A stretch of DNA of 11,494 nucleotides. Origin: a bacterium. GTDB taxonomy: Bacteria > Bipolaricaulota > Bipolaricaulia > UBA7950 > UBA9294. The stretch spans positions 1 through 11,494 of the forward strand of contig DAOVHV010000020.1 of NCBI GenBank assembly GCA_030671645.1, in the 5' to 3' direction. The notes under the pieces are model-generated. The model was given only the letters and a program-made list of their open reading frames with translations, made no database searches and had not been told where the DNA came from. Made by a program: the position numbers and the translations under genes. Shown here piece after piece: positions 1 to 6,527 of the stretch (position 1 is its first letter; each line of letters starts with the position of its first letter).

Positions 1-732
1 ACTCTGTCCATCGAAACGCTGGGCGGGATCGCCACCCCGTTAATCGAGCGCAATACGACCATCCCTACGGAAAAATCAAAGACCTTCACCACCGCCGAGG
101 ATAGCCAGCCTGCGGTACAGATTCACGTTGTGCAAGGCGAACGCAAGTTGTCGGCAGACAACAAGTCGCTGGGCACGTTCCAGCTGACCAGTATTCCTCC
201 GGCGCCACGCGGCATTCCGCAAATCGACGTTATCTTCAACATCGATGCCGACGGCATCCTGCATGTCACAGCTAAGGACAAGGCCACCAGCAAATCAGCG
301 TCCATTACCATCCAAGATTCCTCGCGACTCGACGATTCCGATATCGAACGTATGCGCAAGGAAGCTGAAGAACACGCGGATGAAGACAAGAAAACAGCGG
401 AGCTAATCGAGGTGCGAAACCAAGCCGATCAGCTGATCTACGCTGCGGAGAAGGCGATGTCCGACCTCGGAGAAAAGGTCGATTCGGCCAAACGATCGGA
501 AATCGAGGATCAAATCCGCCAGCTACGCGACAAGCTGTCACAAGACGTGGGGCTGGAAGATCTGAAAGGTGCGATCGAAGCCCTATCCAAGACGTCTCAG
601 GAAATCGCTCAGCAAGCTTATCAGGAAGTGCAACAAGCAGGCGGAGCGTCCGATGCGACCACATCGTCCGCCGACTCGGAACCCGAGGACGACGGTGAGT
701 ACATCGACGCAGAGTACGACGAACAAGAATAG
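1..732 (+). CDS. dnaK: Chaperone protein DnaK (Hsp70), 3' part only
   Basis: This is the C-terminal part of the ATP-dependent cytosolic chaperone Hsp70; the start lies left of the window. 243 codons are present. By comparison with family length (about 640 residues) roughly 390 residues, essentially the whole nucleotide-binding domain, are missing. What is visible is the substrate-binding beta-sandwich, beginning at the conserved IETLGG segment, followed by NTTIPT and the IPPAPRGIPQI and DADGILHVTAKDKAT blocks. Next comes the helical lid (from about residue 108) and an acidic tail ending DAEYDEQE, typical of bacterial DnaK. The frame is open from base 1 and stops with TAG at 730-732. dnaJ, its co-chaperone, follows after 19 nt, which supports an operon. 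No truncation other than the window edge is seen. Confidence 0.97.
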   Translation, partial: TLSIETLGGIATPLIERNTTIPTEKSKTFTTAEDSQPAVQIHVVQGERKLSADNKSLGTFQLTSIPPAPRGIPQIDVIFNIDADGILHVTAKDKATSKSASITIQDSSRLDDSDIERMRKEAEEHADEDKKTAELIEVRNQADQLIYAAEKAMSDLGEKVDSAKRSEIEDQIRQLRDKLSQDVGLEDLKGAIEALSKTSQEIAQQAYQEVQQAGGASDATTSSADSEPEDDGEYIDAEYDEQE

Positions 733-751
733 ATCGACCAAAGGGGCTGGC

Positions 752-1855
752 GTGGCCAAAAAAGACTATTACGAATCTCTCGGCATTTCGCGCGAAGCGG
801 ACGAGTCCGAGATCAAGCGCGCTTATCGGCAGAAGGCCAAGGAGCTTCATCCGGACCGAAACCCCGATAATAAGGCTCAAGCCGAGGAGAAATTCAAACG
901 CATCGCAGAGGCTTACGAGGTCCTATCCGATTCTCAAAAGCGGGCGCAATATGATCGTTATGGCCACGCAGGTCCGAGTCAGGGTTTCACGTTCGGAGAC
1001 ACGGATTTCCACCGCGCACGCGAAGCGTATCAAGAATTCGGATTCGGCGGATTCGACAATCTGTTTGACCTATTCTTCCGGCAGGGGGGAATGGGCGGTG
1101 GGATACGAAAACAGCGGGTTCGTCGAGGCGAGGACATCGAATACAAGCTACGTATCACGCTCGAAGACGCCGCCCACGGCACGCGAATGACGGTTACGGT
1201 TCCTCGAATGGTGAGCTGCGAGGTTTGCTCGGGCTCCGGCATGGAACCGGGCTCCTCAAGGAAGACATGCCCGACGTGTCATGGTCGGGGGCAGATGGAG
1301 TATCGTCAGCAAAGCCTGATGGGAAGCTTCCTCAATGTGCGCGCGTGTCCGGATTGTCAGGGATCCGGAGAGATCATCGAGAGTCCCTGTCACAAATGCC
1401 GCGGCTCCGGTAGGGTCAAGGAGAAGAGTAAGATCTCCATTTCCGTGCCTGAGGGCGTGGATAACGGGTCCCGCTTGCGGTTAAAGGGGCAGGGAAACGC
1501 CGGCATCGAAGGCGGTCCGAGCGGTGATTTGTTCATTTTCATCGAGTTGATTGAGCATCCTTCGTTGCTGCGTGACGGACGCAATATTCATTCCAAAGTT
1601 GCGATCCCGTATCCCGACGCTACCTTGGGAACTAAGATTGAAGTCGAGACGTTGTGGGGCCGCGAACCTCTTGCTATTCCGGCAGGCACACAGCCGGGAG
1701 CCACGTTCCGCTTGAAAGGAAAGGGGATCAAGAACATCCATCGTGGAGCGGGTCGTGGCGACCACTTCGTGGAAGTGACAATCGATGTCCCTCGGAAACT
1801 GTCCTCGAAACAAAAGCGAGCCTTGGAGACGTTCGCCGAGTCACTTGATAATTGA
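752..1855 (+). CDS. dnaJ: Chaperone protein DnaJ (Hsp40)
   Basis: Co-chaperone that delivers unfolded substrates to DnaK and stimulates its ATPase in the cytosol. The 367-residue product is full length for the family. It has a J domain (about 1-70) with the essential HPD motif at 33-35, then a short Gly/Phe-rich linker (about 71-118). The zinc-binding region has all four CxxCxGxG-type repeats, with cysteines at 156/159, 173/176, 199/202 and 213/216. C-terminal substrate-binding domains follow to the end. This is therefore a type I (DnaJA) protein. I chose the GTG at 752 because the protein then begins AKKDYYESLG, the normal DnaJ N-terminus, and because AAGGGG (741-746) sits 5 nt upstream as a ribosome binding site. 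The frame stays open further upstream, but that part only overlaps dnaK. The gene lies 19 nt after dnaK and its last 15 bp overlap the convergent rdgB. Confidence 0.97.
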   Translation: MAKKDYYESLGISREADESEIKRAYRQKAKELHPDRNPDNKAQAEEKFKRIAEAYEVLSDSQKRAQYDRYGHAGPSQGFTFGDTDFHRAREAYQEFGFGGFDNLFDLFFRQGGMGGGIRKQRVRRGEDIEYKLRITLEDAAHGTRMTVTVPRMVSCEVCSGSGMEPGSSRKTCPTCHGRGQMEYRQQSLMGSFLNVRACPDCQGSGEIIESPCHKCRGSGRVKEKSKISISVPEGVDNGSRLRLKGQGNAGIEGGPSGDLFIFIELIEHPSLLRDGRNIHSKVAIPYPDATLGTKIEVETLWGREPLAIPAGTQPGATFRLKGKGIKNIHRGAGRGDHFVEVTIDVPRKLSSKQKRALETFAESLDN

Positions 1856-2458
1856 GGTCAATTCTTCGGTACGAATAAGATCCTGAAGGATCCCGATCAT
1901 TCGGGAGAGAGCTTTGTGGCGATGACTTACGCGGTTCTTCTCTTCCAGCGTCATCTCAGCCAGTGTGCGCCTCTCCCCACTGGGGATGAACAGCGGATCA
2001 TAACCGAATCCCATGTTCCCGGAGGGCTCTTCCGCAATGATGCCGGGGAAAACGCCGCTGCACACAAAGGTCTGTCCGTCCTGAAGACAAAGCGCCGCCA
2101 CCGTAACGAAACGAGCCCTTCGGTCGGTCACACCCTTGAGTTTCTGAAGGAGTAACTTGTTGTTCCTATCCGGGTTTGACGGCTCACCGGCAAATCGGGC
2201 CGAGATCACACCGGGAGCACCGTCCAGTACACGCACCTCAAGCCCCGCGTCCTCGGATAGCACGGGAAGTCCGGTTTCCCGGCTGATGGCCGAGGCCTTA
2301 AGAAGGGCGTTTTGCAGGAATGTTCTCCCGGTTTCCGGGACATCGGAGAATGGTGCGTCGGAAAATGTAAGGATCTCCAGGCCGGTGACTCCGGCCAAGA
2401 GATCCTTCGTCTCTTGAATCTTCCCCTCGTTTCGAGTTCCGAGGAGAAGTCGGTTCAT
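1841..2458 (-). CDS. rdgB: XTP/dITP diphosphatase (Ham1/RdgB family)
   Basis: Nucleotide-pool cleaning enzyme. It hydrolyses non-canonical purine triphosphates (dITP, ITP, XTP) to the monophosphate and pyrophosphate, keeping them out of DNA and RNA. The 205-residue product has normal family length. Visible motifs are the N-terminal T8-x-N10-x-x-K13 phosphate-binding loop, E42, the SEDAGL block with the presumed catalytic base D70, PGVISAR (82-88), the GFGYDPLF block (150-157) and SHRHKA (178-183). The ATG at 2456-2458 overlaps the oppF stop as ATGA, and no Shine-Dalgarno sequence is evident, so translation probably depends on re-initiation after oppF. It is the last gene of the secG-oppD-oppF-rdgB run, and its 3' end overlaps the dnaJ 3' end by 15 bp on the other strand. 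Confidence 0.95.
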   Translation of the reverse strand: MNRLLLGTRNEGKIQETKDLLAGVTGLEILTFSDAPFSDVPETGRTFLQNALLKASAISRETGLPVLSEDAGLEVRVLDGAPGVISARFAGEPSNPDRNNKLLLQKLKGVTDRRARFVTVAALCLQDGQTFVCSGVFPGIIAEEPSGNMGFGYDPLFIPSGERRTLAEMTLEEKNRVSHRHKALSRMIGILQDLIRTEELTSIIK

Positions 2459-3498
2459 TCGGATCGAATAGGCTGGAGATTCAGGCTGTCCGCGAAATGA
2501 CAGGTCACGAAGTGATAATCTCCCAGATCACGATACTCCGGGGCCTCCGTCTTGCAGATGTCCTTCGCGTAATGGCAGCGAGGATGGAAGTAGCAGCCTG
2601 GAGGAGGAGCCACCGGACTGGGGACATCTCCTTCCAGCAGAATTCGTTCCACGTTCCAGTCAGGATCCGGTACCGGTACGGCAGACATCAGTGCCTCGGT
2701 GTACGGATGCTTGGGAGAGCCGAATAGAGCTTCCGTTGTGGAAAGCTCGGCAATCTTGCCAAGGTACATGACGGCTACGCGATCGGCAATGTGTTTGACG
2801 ACCGAAAGGTCATGGGCAATGAACAGATAGGTTAGACCGAACTCGACCTGCAGATCGTCGAGCAGGTTCAGTACCTGGGCCTGAATCGACACGTCCAATG
2901 CGGATACCGGCTCGTCACAAATGATGAGCTGCGGATCTAATGCCAAAGCTCGGGCAACACCGATACGCTGCCGCTGTCCTCCCGAGAATTCGTGCGGATA
3001 GCGTTTCATATGATCGGGCTTTAGTCCGACAGCAGCAAGCAGAGCCTTTACACGATCTTCACGCTCAGCGCCTTGGGCAAGGCCGTGCACAAGCAACGGC
3101 TCGCCGACAATAGCCCCGACCGTCATACGCGGATTCAACGAAGAATAGGGATCTTGAAAGATGATTTGCATTTCGCGGCGAAGCGATTTCAACGTCTTGC
3201 GATGGGCCTTCACTACATTGACCTCTTTGAAATCCTCGCCGGTTGCCGCCATCTTCTTGCTGCGGAACAAAATGTCTCCGGCGGTGGGCTCGATTAATCG
3301 GAGAATCGAACGGCCGGCCGTAGTCTTTCCGCAGCCACTTTCTCCCACCAACCCGAGGGTTTCGCCCTCTTTAATGAACATATCAATACCATCGACGGCC
3401 TTGACATGTGCGACAGTTCGGCGAAAGACGCCCTTGCGGACGGGGAAGTACTTCTTGAGCCCTTTGACTTCGAGCAAAACGTTATCGGAAGGCAGCAA
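2455..3498 (-). CDS. oppF: Oligopeptide/dipeptide ABC transporter ATP-binding protein, OppF/DppF type
   Basis: Cytoplasmic ATPase subunit that powers peptide (or nickel/related solute) import. The 347-residue product has Walker A GESGCGKTT (52-60), Q-loop at Q115, signature SGGQR (172-176), Walker B ending DE (195-196) and H-loop H229. It also has the C-terminal oligopeptide/dipeptide transporter extension, with HPYTEALMSAVP (264-275) and four cysteines (302, 308, 315, 333). The start is TTG at 3496-3498, read 18 nt after the oppD stop. An excellent Shine-Dalgarno sequence supports it, and no better in-frame start exists between. The OppF/DppF assignment rests on gene order and the FPVRKG N-terminus; the substrate cannot be read from an ATPase. 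No permease (OppB/C) or binding protein (OppA) is in the window. Its stop overlaps the rdgB start by 4 nt. Confidence 0.93.
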   Translation of the reverse strand: MLPSDNVLLEVKGLKKYFPVRKGVFRRTVAHVKAVDGIDMFIKEGETLGLVGESGCGKTTAGRSILRLIEPTAGDILFRSKKMAATGEDFKEVNVVKAHRKTLKSLRREMQIIFQDPYSSLNPRMTVGAIVGEPLLVHGLAQGAEREDRVKALLAAVGLKPDHMKRYPHEFSGGQRQRIGVARALALDPQLIICDEPVSALDVSIQAQVLNLLDDLQVEFGLTYLFIAHDLSVVKHIADRVAVMYLGKIAELSTTEALFGSPKHPYTEALMSAVPVPDPDWNVERILLEGDVPSPVAPPPGCYFHPRCHYAKDICKTEAPEYRDLGDYHFVTCHFADSLNLQPIRSE

Positions 3499-3502
3499 AC
3501 TA

Positions 3503-3513
3503 GATCACCTCTT
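3503..3513 (-). promoter_or_regulatory. Ribosome binding site of oppF (supports a TTG start)
   Basis: Read on the minus strand the sequence is AAGAGGTGATC, an almost complete complement of the 3' end of 16S rRNA (AAGGAGGTGATC). It sits just upstream of the TTG at 3496-3498 and inside the oppD-oppF gap. Its strength explains how a TTG codon can serve as the start. Confidence 0.8.
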
Positions 3514-3516
3514 CTG

Positions 3517-4497
3517 TCATTCGTAGAGCCAGCAGGCCGTGGTATGACCTGGAGCCACTTCCTTGAGATCCGGCATCTTGGTTTTGCAAATCTCCATCGC
3601 ATGCGGACATCTGGGTTCGAAGCCGCAACCCGGCGGAACATCAAACGGATCGGGGACGACGCCCTTAATGGGTTCCAGTCGCTCTTTGGCAGCCGCCAGC
3701 GACGGAATGGAGTGCATCAGTCCCTGCGTGTAAGGATGCTTCGAGTTATGGAAGACTTCACGCACATTGGATCCTTCGACAATCCGTCCCAGATACATGA
3801 CCACGACGTCGTCCGCCATGCCGGCGATAACCCCCAGGTCATGAGTAATGAACTGAATCGACGCCTTAAATTCCGCGCGAAGCGCGTTCATGAGTTCAAG
3901 TACCTGTGCTTGAATCGTCACGTCGAGTGCTGTGGTCGGTTCATCTGCGATAAGGAGGGAAGGATTACAAGACATTGCCATGGCGATCATGGCTCGTTGG
4001 CGCATTCCACCGGACAGCTGGTGAGGATACTCATCGACTCGCTGTTCCGGAAGCGGAATTCCAACAGCACGCAGCATTTCAATGGCATTCTTCTTGGCAG
4101 CTGCTCTTTTCAGCTTCTGGTGAAGAATGATCGCTTCCATGATCTGGTTTCCGATGGTGTACACTGGATTCAGCGACGTCATCGGCTCTTGGAAGATCAT
4201 GGCGATCTCATTTCCGCGGATCGCGCGCATATCGCGCCCTTTGGGATTGAACTTGGTTAGGTCCATAACCTTACCATCGCGATGAAAGAGGATTTCGCCG
4301 GCTTCAATCTTTCCGGGCGGAATTTGCACCAATCCCATGATCGAAAGAGCCGTTACGGATTTACCACATCCGCTTTCTCCGACGATTCCGAGCGTCTTTT
4401 CTTGCTCGATGACGTAGTCCACTCCATCGACCGCACGGACGATTCCATCTTCCGTGTAGAAGTACGTTTTGAGACCTCTAACTTCGATCAGCGGCAC
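3517..4497 (-). CDS. oppD: Oligopeptide/dipeptide ABC transporter ATP-binding protein, OppD/DppD type
   Basis: Partner ATPase to OppF; the two normally form the heterodimeric motor of a peptide importer in the inner membrane. The 326-residue product has Walker A GESGCGKS (40-47), Q-loop Q103, signature LSGGM (161-165), Walker B ending DE (185-186) and H-loop H219. The C-terminal oligopeptide-transporter extension (HPYTQGLMHSIP, 254-265) carries cysteines at 291, 297, 304 and 322 in the same spacing as OppF. The start is GTG at 4495-4497 with AGGAGG at 4506-4511, 8 nt upstream. The product begins PLIEVRGLKTYF, as expected for OppD. The gene lies 24 nt after secG and 18 nt before the oppF start. 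Cognate permeases must be encoded elsewhere. DppD is an equally good name; substrate is unknown. Confidence 0.93.
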   Translation of the reverse strand: MPLIEVRGLKTYFYTEDGIVRAVDGVDYVIEQEKTLGIVGESGCGKSVTALSIMGLVQIPPGKIEAGEILFHRDGKVMDLTKFNPKGRDMRAIRGNEIAMIFQEPMTSLNPVYTIGNQIMEAIILHQKLKRAAAKKNAIEMLRAVGIPLPEQRVDEYPHQLSGGMRQRAMIAMAMSCNPSLLIADEPTTALDVTIQAQVLELMNALRAEFKASIQFITHDLGVIAGMADDVVVMYLGRIVEGSNVREVFHNSKHPYTQGLMHSIPSLAAAKERLEPIKGVVPDPFDVPPGCGFEPRCPHAMEICKTKMPDLKEVAPGHTTACWLYE

Positions 4498-4521
4498 CAG
4501 TCCAACCTCCTCGTCTCAACA

Positions 4522-4752
4522 CTAAACGATTGAAAGAACAATTCCCAACAACATGAAAACGGTAGCCAGCACCACCGTGAGCGTGCGCTTAGGATCTTTG
4601 AGTTCGTCGCGTCCGAAGACCGTGTTTGACGTTCCGCCCCCGAACGCTCCTCCTAATCCTGAATGTTCGCTCATCTGCAGGAGGATTAGTGCCATCAAGG
4701 CGAAGCAGTTCAGGAAAAACAAGAGTTCAAGAATACGCTGCACGATTTCCAT
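4522..4752 (-). CDS. secG: Protein translocase subunit SecG
   Basis: Small membrane subunit of the SecYEG protein-conducting channel; it assists preprotein movement driven by SecA. The 76-residue product has two predicted transmembrane helices (about 8-25 and 57-75). They are joined by the conserved cytoplasmic loop containing LLQ (24-26), the Gly-rich GLGGAFGGG segment and NTVFG. Length and topology fit SecG. The ATG at 4750-4752 has AAAGGA (4763-4768, minus strand) 10 nt upstream. It is first in the operon, followed 24 nt later by oppD, and is preceded by a strong promoter. Short SecG proteins diverge quickly, so the call relies on the two-helix layout and the Gly-rich loop, both of which are clear. 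Confidence 0.92.
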   Translation of the reverse strand: MEIVQRILELLFFLNCFALMALILLQMSEHSGLGGAFGGGTSNTVFGRDELKDPKRTLTVVLATVFMLLGIVLSIV

Positions 4753-4804
4753 ATGTCGCTGGTCCTTTCTGTGAATCTTCTAGAGATATCTGGACTCGCG
4801 AACG

Positions 4805-4833
4805 ATTATAGCACAAAGAATAGGGGCCCTCAA
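4805..4833 (-). promoter_or_regulatory. Sigma70-type promoter of the secG-oppD-oppF-rdgB operon
   Basis: On the minus strand the -35 box TTGAGG (4828-4833) is separated by exactly 17 nt from a perfect -10 box TATAAT (4805-4810). The -10 is preceded by TGC, giving an extended -10 element. Expected transcription start is near 4798, leaving a leader of about 45 nt before the secG ATG. No other promoter-like sequence of this quality is seen in the secG-pyrG gap. Confidence 0.75.
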
Positions 4834-4847
4834 TACCCTAAATGAAC

Positions 4848-4861
4848 GGGGCTTGCGCCCC
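4848..4861 (+). promoter_or_regulatory. Small GC hairpin in the pyrG leader
   Basis: GGGGC (4848-4852) and GCCCC (4857-4861) form a 5-bp stem with a TTGC loop, followed by TTT and then a run of five G. It lies about 60 nt upstream of the chosen pyrG start. It could be a weak attenuator, since pyrG is controlled by leader attenuation in some Gram-positive bacteria, or it could be incidental. The short T run argues against a strong terminator. Confidence 0.25.
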
Positions 4862-4919
4862 TTTGGGGGTTATCGTAAGCTGTCAAAACTGCAGTTTGAA
4901 AGGCCGGTGTCACAGCAAC

Positions 4920-6527
4920 GTGCTCAAGTTTGTCTTCGTTACCGGAGGAGTCCTATCAGGCCTTGGCAAGGGCGTCATCTCTTCATCGATCGGCCTGCTT
5001 CTCAAGCTTCAAGGTTATAAGGTAAGCCTTCAAAAGATTGATCCCTACGTTAACGTCGACGCCGGCACCATGAATCCGTATGAACACGGCGAGGTGTTCG
5101 TCACATGCGATGGCAAGGAAACCGATCTAGACATTGGACGATACGAACGGTTCCTAGACGAAGAATTATCTGCCTCCAACTACATCACCACCGGACAGGT
5201 CTATTGGAACGTCATTCGCAAGGAGCGAAGCGGAAAGTATCTGGGCCAAACCGTGCAGATCATCCCGCACATCACCGACGAGATTAAGCGGCTTATTCGA
5301 CTTCCATTAGAAGAGAAGGACGCCGAGATCGGAGTGATCGAGATCGGCGGAACCGTCGGCGACATAGAGAGTTTGCCATTCTTGGAGGCCTTGCGCCAGA
5401 TGAAGGACGAACTGCCGCGCGAAGACACGTTCTTCATACATGTAACGCTGGTTCCACGGCTGACGACATCCAACGAACTCAAGACCAAGCCCACCCAGCA
5501 CTCGGTCAAGGAGCTTCGAGCCATCGGCATCCAGCCGAACGCCATCGTAGCCCGTTGCGATCTCCCCCTACCTGAACCCGTAAGACACAAGATCGCTTTG
5601 TTCTGCGATGTGCCGCTGGAAAATGTGATCGAAGACCCTGACTTGCCTTCCATTTATCATGCGCCGCTGGTGATGTTCGAACACGAGCTTCATCACCGCA
5701 TCGCCGAAGGCCTGCATCTTGAGAAAAGGGCAGTTCCGTTGAACGAGTGGACGACGCTGATTCGCCGAACTGAGAGTCCCGAACACCGTGTCCGCGTGGG
5801 CATCGTCGGGAAGTACGTGGAGCTCAGAGACTCTTATATCAGTATTAGTGAAGCCCTGCTGCATGCCGGCGCATGCGAAAACATCAACGCCGACATCGAA
5901 TGGATCTCAGCCGAGGATCTGATCTCAAGAGACGTGGAAGCCCGTCTGAGCAACTTAGACGGTATCGTTATTCCCGGCGGTTTTGGCCATCGAGGAGTTG
6001 AGGGGAAGCTCGAAGCCGTCGAGTACGCGCGGACGAACGGTATTCCCTACTTCGGACTTTGCCTGGGTTTGCAGTGCGCGGTCATCGAGTTCGCCCGAAA
6101 CGTGTTGGGATGGAGCGAAGCCAACACCACGGAGAACGACCCCGATACCCCTTATCCCGTCATCGCTTTGCTGGAAGAGCAGATTCAAGTCACGCAGAAG
6201 GGTGGAACCATGCGGCTTGGCGTGTACGAAACGACCCTGGCTCCGAACAGCATCAGCCGCCAATGCTACGGGCAGGAAACCATCGTCGAGCGACACCGAC
6301 ATCGTTACGAATTCAACTCGGCATTTCGAGATCAACTCGAAACGGCCGGACTTCGCGTCACCGGAACGTCGGCCGATGGGCAGCTGGTAGAAATCGTCGA
6401 ATTGGAAGGACATCCTTGGTTCGTCGCCGTGCAATTCCATCCGGAATTCACGTCCCGATTCCTATCCCCGCATCCACTATTCCGTGGATTCATCCAATCA
6501 TGTCTCGAACGACAATCCTCGTTCTAG
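4920..6527 (+). CDS. pyrG: CTP synthase (glutamine-hydrolysing)
   Basis: Makes CTP from UTP, ATP and glutamine in the cytosol, the last step of de novo pyrimidine nucleotide synthesis. The 535-residue product is full length. The N-terminal synthase domain has FVTGGVLSGLGKG (6-18), DPYVNVDAGTMNPYEHGEVF (41-60) and the IEIGGTVGDIE block (140-150). The C-terminal class I glutamine amidotransferase domain has PGGFGHRG (352-359), the nucleophile C381 in FGLCLGLQ, and H507/E509 in QFHPEF. I chose GTG at 4920 because the protein then starts LKFVFVTGG like its homologues. Its ribosome binding site is poor (GGTG at 4906-4909, or AAAGG further out). An in-frame ATG at 4842 would add 26 residues, including three cysteines not expected in the family, and has no Shine-Dalgarno sequence. 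The 3' end overlaps lptC by 28 nt. Confidence 0.96.
   Translation: MLKFVFVTGGVLSGLGKGVISSSIGLLLKLQGYKVSLQKIDPYVNVDAGTMNPYEHGEVFVTCDGKETDLDIGRYERFLDEELSASNYITTGQVYWNVIRKERSGKYLGQTVQIIPHITDEIKRLIRLPLEEKDAEIGVIEIGGTVGDIESLPFLEALRQMKDELPREDTFFIHVTLVPRLTTSNELKTKPTQHSVKELRAIGIQPNAIVARCDLPLPEPVRHKIALFCDVPLENVIEDPDLPSIYHAPLVMFEHELHHRIAEGLHLEKRAVPLNEWTTLIRRTESPEHRVRVGIVGKYVELRDSYISISEALLHAGACENINADIEWISAEDLISRDVEARLSNLDGIVIPGGFGHRGVEGKLEAVEYARTNGIPYFGLCLGLQCAVIEFARNVLGWSEANTTENDPDTPYPVIALLEEQIQVTQKGGTMRLGVYETTLAPNSISRQCYGQETIVERHRHRYEFNSAFRDQLETAGLRVTGTSADGQLVEIVELEGHPWFVAVQFHPEFTSRFLSPHPLFRGFIQSCLERQSSF

Noticed and set aside
569..751. In-frame open extension upstream of dnaJ from an ATG inside dnaK
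   Set aside because: It overlaps dnaK, is not DnaJ-like, and the GTG at 752 has a good ribosome binding site and gives the standard N-terminus.
305..880. 191-codon open frame on the minus strand opposite dnaK and dnaJ
   Set aside because: Arg-rich antisense shadow crossing two conserved genes; no protein features.
3406..4260. 284-codon open frame on the plus strand opposite oppD and oppF
   Set aside because: His/Arg-rich shadow of two clearly conserved ABC ATPases, with no recognisable domain or ribosome binding site.
4842..4919. ATG at 4842 as the true pyrG start
   Set aside because: No Shine-Dalgarno sequence and the added residues do not match the family; GTG 4920 is preferred, although the ambiguity is listed as a finding.
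6059..6499. Long Arg/Pro-rich open frame leading into lptC
   Set aside because: It lies in a second frame of the conserved pyrG amidotransferase domain and shows the composition of a frame shadow; the ATG at 6500 begins the membrane anchor.
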